From: CAZDQL01 sp964507325
GTDB lineage: Bacteria > Planctomycetota > UBA1135 > GCA-002686595
NCBI GenBank assembly: GCA_964507325.1
Contig: CAZDQL010000031.1
Span: 1-62,969 of the forward strand
DNA length: 62,969 nucleotides
Direction: 5' to 3'
The notes under the pieces were generated by a model, which was not told the origin of the DNA, searched no databases, and saw nothing but the letters and a program-made list of their open reading frames with translations. This document shows positions 8,850 to 15,814 of this stretch, in pieces (the stretch's first letter is position 1; each line of letters opens with the position of its first letter). The position numbers and the translations under genes are program-made.

Positions 8850-9641
8850 TCAGCGCCCGATCAGGAGCAGCGCTCCCAGCAGGACCAGGAGGATCGAGAC
8901 CGCGCGCCCGAAGAGGCGCTCGGAGAGCCGTCCGTGGGCGACCATCCCCAGGAGCGTTCCGGCCACCGAGAAGGGCAGCAACCAGAGGGCGGCGTGCAGC
9001 TCGTCCAGCGTCAAGAGTCCCGCGTGCAGGTAGGTGCCCCCCCGCAGCAAGCTCATCGTGAAGAAGATCCACAAGAGCGTCGCGCGGAACGCGCTCTTGT
9101 CCAGGCCGTAGCTCTTGAGGAGGACGATCACCGGCGGACCGCCGGTGCCGTAGAGCCCCCCGAGCAGTCCGGCGCCGAGGCCGAAGGGAATGGCGATGAG
9201 GTTGCGGGCGCGCGAGGGCTCGGGGTTCGGCTCGCTGCGCCCGTCGCGCAGGAGGAACCACGTCCCCGCGGTCGCGACGACCACGCCGAGCGCCTGCTTG
9301 AGCAGCCCGACGTCTCCCCCCGCCAGCATCTGCGTTCCCAGCCACATCCCCACCGCCATCGTCGGCAGGAGCCCCAGCAACAGGCGCGGCCGCGCGTGGC
9401 GCCAGGCGCGCGCCAACACCCAGACCTCGGTGACGAAGGTCAGGTAGAGCAACGTCACCACCGACCCCTCCAGGTCGGGCAGGATCAACGCCAGCAGCGC
9501 TATCGCGAACATCCCCGCACCGAAGCCGATCGTGGCGTAGATCAGCTGCGCGACCAGCATGATCAGCCCGCAGAGCAGGAAGGTGGGGAGGTCGGGAAGA
9601 GCTCCGGCATCCCCAGACGATAACTGCGCGGCCGGTATCAT
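8850..9641 (-). CDS. TauE/SafE (TSUP) family membrane transporter
   Basis: A 263-residue polytopic membrane protein of the TSUP/TauE-SafE family, whose members export sulfite, sulfoacetate or related organic anions across the inner membrane. About eight hydrophobic segments are visible. The family-type Gly-rich loops appear in IGFGAGMFAI in the first half and GLGAGLLGGLYGTGGPP in the second half, reflecting the internal repeat. Length is normal for the family. Sulfated polysaccharides are common food for marine planctomycetes, so sulfite disposal is an attractive role, but substrate cannot be read from sequence. It is divergently transcribed from the GH172 gene. Confidence 0.88.
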   Translation of the reverse strand: MIPAAQLSSGDAGALPDLPTFLLCGLIMLVAQLIYATIGFGAGMFAIALLALILPDLEGSVVTLLYLTFVTEVWVLARAWRHARPRLLLGLLPTMAVGMWLGTQMLAGGDVGLLKQALGVVVATAGTWFLLRDGRSEPNPEPSRARNLIAIPFGLGAGLLGGLYGTGGPPVIVLLKSYGLDKSAFRATLLWIFFTMSLLRGGTYLHAGLLTLDELHAALWLLPFSVAGTLLGMVAHGRLSERLFGRAVSILLVLLGALLLIGR

Positions 9642-9708
9642 GATCCGGTCCGGCCGTCACCTCCCACGACCGCCCCTCCTCGAAGCCCGCCCTGCGGTGG
9701 AGATGCCC

Positions 9709-11655
9709 ATGATCGCCGACCTCGCCCTGGTCGCCCTCTCCTTCACGTCGCCCCAGACCGCGGCCGCGCCCGCCCCGCCCCCACCCTTCACCGCGCTCGA
9801 CGACCTCTGCCTAGTGCCTCCCTTCGGGGGGGTGCATCAGTTCTCGAGCCACAACAAGGAGGGGCACAACGGCGACGACGGATGGCGGCTCTACGACGAC
9901 GCCGACGGCCGGGCAGTGATCTTCGACGCGGCGGGGCCGGGCTGCGTACGCAGCATGTGGAGCACCGACATCCGCGAGGACGCGGTCTTTCACTTCCACT
10001 TCGACGGTGAGGAGGAGCCGCGCTACTCGATCCCCATGCTCGCCTTCTACAAGGGCGAGCACCCGCTCTTCCCCATACCCCTCGTCTCCTACGAGCGCCG
10101 CGGGCACTGGGGCGAGCGGCCCTTCGCCGGCAACTCCTTCGTGCCGATCCCCTTCGCCGAGCACCTCAAGATCACCGTCAGCGGCGAGCTGCACTTCTAC
10201 CACGTGCTCTGGCAGAGCTATCCCCACGGGACGCCGGTGACGACCTTCACGGGGAAGGAGGATCGCTCCTTCGTCGAACGGGCATTCGCCTGGACCGGCC
10301 CCCGGTCCGACCGGGAGAACGGGCAGTGGAGCACGGGCCCTGCGGGCGCCAAGCTGGATGCGGGGGGAGAGCTCGTGCTCTTGAAGTCCGGCGCCCCCGG
10401 GATCCTGGAGGAGCTGGTCCTCGAGGGCCCCGCCAGCGACGCGTTCCTGCGAGAGACCTGGATCGGTATCTGCTGGGACGAGCACCAGCGCTACGACGTG
10501 CACGCCCCCCTGGGGTACTTCTTCGGCACCGCGGGGCGGGCGGCGAACACGGTGAGCCTGGCCCTCTCCGCCGAGGTCCTCGAGGACGATCGGATCCGGC
10601 TCGGATGCCGTTTCCCGATGGCTTTCGCGCGCTCCGCTCGCGTCACGCTGTCGAGCCGGTCGACCGCGGACGTGGAGCCGATCGAGGTGCACTACCGGCT
10701 CGTCCCGCAGTCCCTTCCGGCCGATCGCATCGCCTACTTCACCACCACCCTCCGCGAGGGCTGGACCACCTACGGCCGCGACTGGCTCCTCGCCGAGGGC
10801 CCCGGCACCGGCTGGTACGTGGGTACCGTCCAGACGATGCTGGGCGAGCACTACTGCGAGGGGGACGAGCACATCGCACTGGACGGTGCGATCTCGCCGC
10901 AGATCAACGGGACGGGATCCGAGGACTACTACCTGGGCTGCTTCTGGCCCAACCGCGAGTACTCGAGCCCCTTCGCCTGCGTCGTCGGGGACATCCAGGA
11001 GGAGGGGGGGTCGATGGCCGCTGCCTACGGGCTACGGGCGTGCTACGCGCGCTACCACCTGGAGGCGCCGCTCTCCTTCCTGTCGCACCTCGACGCCCGC
11101 ATCCAGCACGGGGGCTTCGACACCATCCGCTCGAGCTACGGGAGCCTGGCCTTCGCCTACGTCCGCTCCCGCCCCGCCCTGGTGGAGACGGACTTCATCG
11201 ATGTCGGGAATGCGGCCAGTGAGGAGGCCCACGACTACGCCGCTTCCGCCTCCTCCGTCACCACTCTCGAAGCCCGTCCCGAGGGCGAGCATCACTTGAC
11301 CTCCCGCCGCGAGACCGGTCGCACCCACGCCGGCGGGGAGATCGTCTTCACCGTGGCCGTCGATCCCGCCAACGAGGGCGTCCGCCTGCGACGGCGCCTC
11401 GACCAATGGCCGTACCGCCAGGCCGCCTTGGTCTTCGTCGACGGCGAGCGCGCCGGCGTCTGGTACCACGCCGCCGGCAACGAGCACTTGCGCTGGTACG
11501 ACTCCGACTTCGACTTGCACCCGCGCTTCACCCGAGGCAAGGACCGACTCACGATATGGCTGCTCCCGCGCTATGGCGGGGACCTCCCGCGTCATAGCCC
11601 GAGCCACGGCCCCTTCACCGAATTCCACTACCGGGTGCTCTCCTACCGCCCTTGA
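9709..11655 (+). CDS. GH172 (DUF2961) family secreted glycosidase
   Basis: A 648-residue protein of the DUF2961 family, now GH172, whose characterised members act on fructofuranosyl or D-arabinofuranosyl linkages. The start at 9709 is preferred because GGTGGAG lies 6 bases upstream; the nearby ATG at 9703 would be too close to it. A short hydrophobic N-terminus (about residues 1-20) followed by an Ala/Pro-rich stretch suggests export. Family features seen are the early GPGCVRSMWST segment, the NGTGSEDYYLGCFWP motif containing the conserved acidic pair, and a C-terminal beta-sandwich-like region with DQWPYRQAALVFVDG. Length is slightly above the core family. The gene belongs to the glycan-degrading neighbourhood but has no co-directional partner. 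Confidence 0.85.
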   Translation: MIADLALVALSFTSPQTAAAPAPPPPFTALDDLCLVPPFGGVHQFSSHNKEGHNGDDGWRLYDDADGRAVIFDAAGPGCVRSMWSTDIREDAVFHFHFDGEEEPRYSIPMLAFYKGEHPLFPIPLVSYERRGHWGERPFAGNSFVPIPFAEHLKITVSGELHFYHVLWQSYPHGTPVTTFTGKEDRSFVERAFAWTGPRSDRENGQWSTGPAGAKLDAGGELVLLKSGAPGILEELVLEGPASDAFLRETWIGICWDEHQRYDVHAPLGYFFGTAGRAANTVSLALSAEVLEDDRIRLGCRFPMAFARSARVTLSSRSTADVEPIEVHYRLVPQSLPADRIAYFTTTLREGWTTYGRDWLLAEGPGTGWYVGTVQTMLGEHYCEGDEHIALDGAISPQINGTGSEDYYLGCFWPNREYSSPFACVVGDIQEEGGSMAAAYGLRACYARYHLEAPLSFLSHLDARIQHGGFDTIRSSYGSLAFAYVRSRPALVETDFIDVGNAASEEAHDYAASASSVTTLEARPEGEHHLTSRRETGRTHAGGEIVFTVAVDPANEGVRLRRRLDQWPYRQAALVFVDGERAGVWYHAAGNEHLRWYDSDFDLHPRFTRGKDRLTIWLLPRYGGDLPRHSPSHGPFTEFHYRVLSYRP

Positions 11656-11680
11656 GTGAGGGGCGGGGCCGTGCCTACCC

Positions 11681-13057
11681 CTAGAAGTCGTCCAGGATGG
11701 CCTTCGCCAGGTTGGACAGGGCGACCGAGCTCGGGTTGCCGTCCGTCAGGATGCTGACCGCGAGATTGGCCTCGGGCCGCAGCACGAAGGCGCTGGTGAA
11801 GCCGGGGCGCACGCCGCCGTGCTCGCATTGCACGACCGCTTCCCCCCACTGTGCCTCGGTGAAGAAGCCGATGCCGTAGTAGCGGGCGTAGGGGCAGCTC
11901 GGATGGCAGCCCAGGTCGTGCGAGGCCCACCACAGCTCGCGCACCCCCAAGGGCGAGAGCAGGCCTCCGGTGCCGTGGTAGCTGCGCAGCAGCATGGCCG
12001 CGAAATTCCCCAGGTCGACCACGGAGGCCATCACCCCACCGGCGGGATCGCGCGCCTCCGCGGACGCCTCGTCGAGCCGATAGGGGAGCCAGGTGTACGA
12101 GTCGCCGTACAGCGCGTCGCTGCTGTAGTAGTTGTCCTCGACCAGAGGATCCGTGGGGCTGACGAGGTTGATGTACGGCCCGACGTGCATGCTGCCGGTG
12201 TTTTGCGCGGTCGCCACGTAGTCCCCGATCGGGGAGCTGGCCGCGCGGTACTTGGCGAGGGTGGCGGTGCACATGCCCGCGGGATCGAAGAGCCGCGTCT
12301 GGATCACGTTCTCGAAGGTCTCGCCCGTCTTGACCGAGAGGTAGGCTCCGGCGAGCGAGTAGTTGAAGGCGGAGTACTGGTACCCTCCACCCAGATTTCC
12401 GTAGGGAGGCTGATCGTAGTGGGGCGAGACGGAATCGTCGGGCTCCGCCCAGAATGCCGCCAGGTCTCCCGGATACGCGTAGAGGTGGATCGCGCCGACG
12501 TCGAGCAGGAAGGCCCCGTCGTGGGTCAGGAGTTGGAGCAGCGTCCGCTCTCCTCCCACCAGGACCTGGGAGGCGTCGTCGTCGCTCACGTGGTCTCCGA
12601 GCGAGAGCTCACCCTGCTCCTCCATGATCTTGGCGGTGGCCGCGACGACCGACTTGGAGGTCGATCCGATCTTGAAGATGCGATGGATGCCCTCGGGATC
12701 GTGCGCGAACTGCCCGCCGCCCAGGTACTGGAAGGCGTCGGCGAAGTGGACCTCTCCATCCTTGACCACCGAGAAGGCGATGTGGCGCATGAACGTCGGG
12801 TCCCCGACCATGAACTGCGCGACCCGCTCTCGCGCCTTGCACTCCGGCAGCGAATCGTTGTCGGGATTCAGGTCCATGGGCTGGCACACATCCGCACTGA
12901 AGCCCGGCGAGTAGATCACCGTCGGGCAGGCGTCACAGCGATTGGGAAGACCGTCGTGGTCGGAGTCGTACTCCACGGGAGCGATGTGCTGCCCGCTCAC
13001 GGAGCCCGCGAGCCCTGCGATCAGGAGGGGAGTCGTTGCCAGCGGGGGGATTCGCAT
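11681..13057 (-). CDS. Secreted serine hydrolase of the beta-lactamase / penicillin-binding fold
   Basis: A 458-residue exported protein (signal peptide about 1-23, cut after SVSG). Residues about 30-70 carry a short acidic calcium-loop segment (DSDHDGLPNRCDACP) of the thrombospondin type 3 kind. The remainder is a class C beta-lactamase-like serine hydrolase: the SxxK nucleophile motif is STSK in KIGSTSKSVVA, and the third motif is HGG in CEHGGVRPGF. The second motif reads YSAFNY where the family usually has Tyr-x-Asn, so the Asn is missing at its normal place. It may act as an esterase or peptidase rather than as a beta-lactamase. The ATG has GAGG about 8 bases upstream. It converges with the GH172 gene. 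Confidence 0.82.
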   Translation of the reverse strand: MRIPPLATTPLLIAGLAGSVSGQHIAPVEYDSDHDGLPNRCDACPTVIYSPGFSADVCQPMDLNPDNDSLPECKARERVAQFMVGDPTFMRHIAFSVVKDGEVHFADAFQYLGGGQFAHDPEGIHRIFKIGSTSKSVVAATAKIMEEQGELSLGDHVSDDDASQVLVGGERTLLQLLTHDGAFLLDVGAIHLYAYPGDLAAFWAEPDDSVSPHYDQPPYGNLGGGYQYSAFNYSLAGAYLSVKTGETFENVIQTRLFDPAGMCTATLAKYRAASSPIGDYVATAQNTGSMHVGPYINLVSPTDPLVEDNYYSSDALYGDSYTWLPYRLDEASAEARDPAGGVMASVVDLGNFAAMLLRSYHGTGGLLSPLGVRELWWASHDLGCHPSCPYARYYGIGFFTEAQWGEAVVQCEHGGVRPGFTSAFVLRPEANLAVSILTDGNPSSVALSNLAKAILDDF

Positions 13058-13225
13058 GGGATGGCCTCGGGAGTCAGTTCGCCGACGGAGAATCCAGGCT
13101 AGCCGAGGGGAGACAGCGTGGAAACCCGGCCAGCTCCCCCCCTCCCGGGAAATGACCGAAAATCGGTGCCACGCCGAAGCGGCGGGTCGTAGCTGAAGAG
13201 AGGATGACGACCAGGAGGTCCCACC

Positions 13226-14458
13226 ATGAAAGCAGTGCTCATCACACTCCTCTGCTCCCTGACCGCCCCTTTACAGGTCGTGGGAACCCCTCCCGCACAG
13301 GAGGCGACGAAGACCGACACCCGCACCGCGGCGGCGAACAACAACCGCTTCGCCCTGCAGCTCTACTCTCAGCTCGCAGGGGAGGAGGGCAACCTGTTCC
13401 TGTGCTCGTACTCCATCCGCACCGCGCTCGCCATGACCTGCGCCGGGGCGCGGGGGCGCACCGCGGAGGAGATGCGACGCGTCCTCTGCTTCGGGGAGCG
13501 GGACGAGGCGCTGCAGCGCAGATTGGGGCGCCTCGCCGCGGAGTTGGCGGCGGCGGACGACGACGCGGACTGCGAGCTGGCCTTTGCGAATTCGCTGTGG
13601 GGCCAGGTCGGGTTGCCGATTCGCCCCCAGTTCCTCGACCTGCTGCGGGAATCCCACGCTGCCTCGTACAACGAGGTCGACTACGCCACGGCCTCCGAGG
13701 AGGCCCGTCGCGCGATCAACGGCTGGGTCGCGGACAGGACCCGCGGGCGCATCGATGAGCTGCTCGAGGAAGGGGATCTCGACGGCGAAGTGATCCTGAC
13801 CCTGGTCAATGCCGTCTACTTCAACGGCGCGTGGCCGATCCGGTTCGCGGAGGAGAACACCAGACCGCGACCTTTCTTCGTTCCCCCGCGCGAGGGCGAG
13901 GGCACCGAGATGCGGCGCATCGACGTTCCGACCATGTTCCAGACGAAGGAGCTCCGCTACTTGCGGCAGAAGGGCCTCTCGATCGTCGAGCTGCCCTACG
14001 CAGGCGACCGGCTGTCGATGGTGATCCTGCTGCCGGGCGACCACGACGGGCTGCCGCACCTTGAGGCGGCGCTGACGCCCGAGCTCCTGAACGAGCGCCT
14101 GTCGAAGCTGCAGCCGACGGAGACCACGCTCTACCTGCCCAAGTTCTCGCTGAGCTCCCGTTTCGAGCTGAAGGAGACCCTGCAGGCCCTGGGGATGGTC
14201 GATGCCTTCGGGAAGGGCGCCGACTTCACGGGCATGGTGGAGAACGACCGGGAGATCTTCATCGACGAGGTGATCCCCGCCGCCACCGTGACCGTGGACG
14301 AGGCCGGCACCGAGGCCGCCGGCGCCACCGCGGTCATCATGAAGAAGCGCGGCGGACCGGCGATTCACGTCAACCATCCCTTCCTCTTCCTGATCCGGGA
14401 TCGCCAGACGGGTACGATCCTGTTCCTCGGGCGCGTGACGGATCCGACCCAGGGCTGA
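13226..14458 (+). CDS. Secreted serpin (serine protease inhibitor)
   Basis: A 410-residue serpin with a strong AGGAGG ribosome site and a signal peptide (about 1-20). It spans the whole serpin core: the NSLWGQ and NAVYFNGAWPIRF segments of the shutter region, ELPYAGDRLSMVILLP, LYLPKFSL, and the C-terminal HPFLFLIRDRQTGTILFLGRV. The reactive-centre hinge is DEAGTEAAGATAV, with the small residues that inhibitory serpins need for strand insertion. Counting from P15 Gly without gaps puts P1 at Arg375 (KKR then GG), which predicts a trypsin-like protease target. Inhibition of host, prey or own secreted proteases is possible. It lies 18 bases upstream of the ECF sigma gene on the same strand. Confidence 0.93.
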   Translation: MKAVLITLLCSLTAPLQVVGTPPAQEATKTDTRTAAANNNRFALQLYSQLAGEEGNLFLCSYSIRTALAMTCAGARGRTAEEMRRVLCFGERDEALQRRLGRLAAELAAADDDADCELAFANSLWGQVGLPIRPQFLDLLRESHAASYNEVDYATASEEARRAINGWVADRTRGRIDELLEEGDLDGEVILTLVNAVYFNGAWPIRFAEENTRPRPFFVPPREGEGTEMRRIDVPTMFQTKELRYLRQKGLSIVELPYAGDRLSMVILLPGDHDGLPHLEAALTPELLNERLSKLQPTETTLYLPKFSLSSRFELKETLQALGMVDAFGKGADFTGMVENDREIFIDEVIPAATVTVDEAGTEAAGATAVIMKKRGGPAIHVNHPFLFLIRDRQTGTILFLGRVTDPTQG

Positions 14459-14476
14459 GGCACGAGAAGCTCCGCA

Positions 14477-15046
14477 ATGCGCGAGAAGCAGGACGCAGAG
14501 CTGGTCGCGAGAATCGACCGCGGCGAGACGGAGGCGCTCGACGAGCTGTACCGCCGCTACGCGGGCAAGCTCTACGTCTACTGCGCGGCGACGATGTCCT
14601 CGCCGGTGCCGGAGGACATGGTCCACGACGTGTTCCTGCGCGTCGTCCGCTCCTCGTCGCAGTTCGATCCCAGGCGGGCCTCGTTCGCCGCGTGGCTGTT
14701 CCGCATCGCCCGCAATCTCTGTCTGGACGCGTCCCGTCACGAGGCACAGGTGCCGATGACGTCGTTGGACGACGTGGGCGAGGCGGGCGCTCCCGCGGAC
14801 GGCGAGGGGCGCGTGGACGAGGAGCTCGACCGAACGACGGTCATGGCGGCGGTGCGTGCCTGCGTTGAGCGTCTCCAGCGTGAGGAGGAGCGGCAGGCGT
14901 TTGTCCTCTACTACCTCGTCGGCAAGATCTACCGCGAGGTCGGTGAGGCGCTCGGCAAGTCGACGAGCATGGCGCAGAAGCTGGTCGGGCTGGCGCGGGA
15001 GCGGATGAGGCACTGCCTCTCGGGGAAGGGGGTGAGCGCGTGGTGA
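14477..15046 (+). CDS. ECF RNA polymerase sigma factor
   Basis: A 189-residue sigma-70-family protein. Region 2 is seen at about residues 25-95 (ALDELYRRYAGKLYVYC, and PEDMVHDVFLRVV for core binding and -10 recognition). Region 4 is at about 125-178, with a helix-turn-helix including IYREVGEALGKSTSMAQKLV. The next gene begins within its stop codon (GTGA overlap), a classic sigma/anti-sigma arrangement. The regulon is unknown; the upstream serpin gene could be part of the same transcript. Confidence 0.92.
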   Translation: MREKQDAELVARIDRGETEALDELYRRYAGKLYVYCAATMSSPVPEDMVHDVFLRVVRSSSQFDPRRASFAAWLFRIARNLCLDASRHEAQVPMTSLDDVGEAGAPADGEGRVDEELDRTTVMAAVRACVERLQREEERQAFVLYYLVGKIYREVGEALGKSTSMAQKLVGLARERMRHCLSGKGVSAW

Positions 15047-15798
15047 CCCCCATCGACGACGAGCGCCTCGACGAGATCATGGACGGCTGGACGGAGGAAG
15101 TGCGGCGCGCGGCCCCCGAGCTCCGCCCGACGACGGAGATGCGTCGCATCGTTGAGGCGCGGGCGCAGCGCCGACGCCCGTGGGGGTGGGTCGCGCTCGC
15201 CGCCGCCGCGGTGCTCGTCGTGGTGTTCGGACGGTCGTACTTCGCGCCCCCGACCTCGCCGCGCGCGCCCGTCTTCATCGGCACACACGCTCCGAAGCTC
15301 GCGCTCGAGGGCGTCCGCACGCAAGGCCCGGCGCCTCTGGAGATGGCGCCCAAGAAGCGGGGAGGGAGCTTCGCCCAGGTCCTGTTGCAGACGCACGCGC
15401 CGGGCAGCGAAGTCGTCGCCGGCATCGAGTACGAAGACGCCCTGCCGCCCCCCGTGCCCCTCGGCGCCGACGACTACTTCCGGCTCGCCCTGCACCTGCT
15501 CGCCGAGCGCCACGTGTACGTCTACGCCGCGACCGCGGACGACGAGGCGGGCGCGCAGCGGTTGTTCCCGGTCGAGGAGGACGCCTCCGGCCTGCTCCCG
15601 GCCCGCGAGCTCGTCTGGCTCCCCTCCGCCGACACCTGGTACCGGGCCGCGGGAGAGGCGACGGGCCAGCGCCTCGTCGTCATCGGTGCGCGCGCGCCCC
15701 TGGACGACCTCTCGGCCCCCGGCGCCCTGCGCGCGCTGCGGGAGATGGCGATGGAGCGCGGCGTCGACGTGTGCGAATTCGCGTTCGAGGTCCGTTGA
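15043..15798 (+). CDS. Single-pass membrane protein with DUF4384-like domain, candidate anti-sigma factor
   Basis: A 251-residue protein whose GTG start overlaps the sigma stop codon by four bases, so it is translationally coupled (an alternative GTG lies one codon upstream). Residues 1-45 are charged and helical and could bind the sigma factor, but lack the His-x3-Cys-x2-Cys motif of zinc anti-sigma factors. A membrane helix follows at about 46-66 (GWVALAAAAVLVVVFG). The outer part at about 115-230 resembles DUF4384 (DYFRLALHLLAERHVYVYA, and LFPVEEDASGLLP). Such domains are found attached to secreted or membrane sensor proteins. The anti-sigma role is inferred from position and topology only. 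Confidence 0.72.
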   Translation: MTPIDDERLDEIMDGWTEEVRRAAPELRPTTEMRRIVEARAQRRRPWGWVALAAAAVLVVVFGRSYFAPPTSPRAPVFIGTHAPKLALEGVRTQGPAPLEMAPKKRGGSFAQVLLQTHAPGSEVVAGIEYEDALPPPVPLGADDYFRLALHLLAERHVYVYAATADDEAGAQRLFPVEEDASGLLPARELVWLPSADTWYRAAGEATGQRLVVIGARAPLDDLSAPGALRALREMAMERGVDVCEFAFEVR

Positions 15799-15814
15799 TC
15801 CCGGCGGGGCGGGC

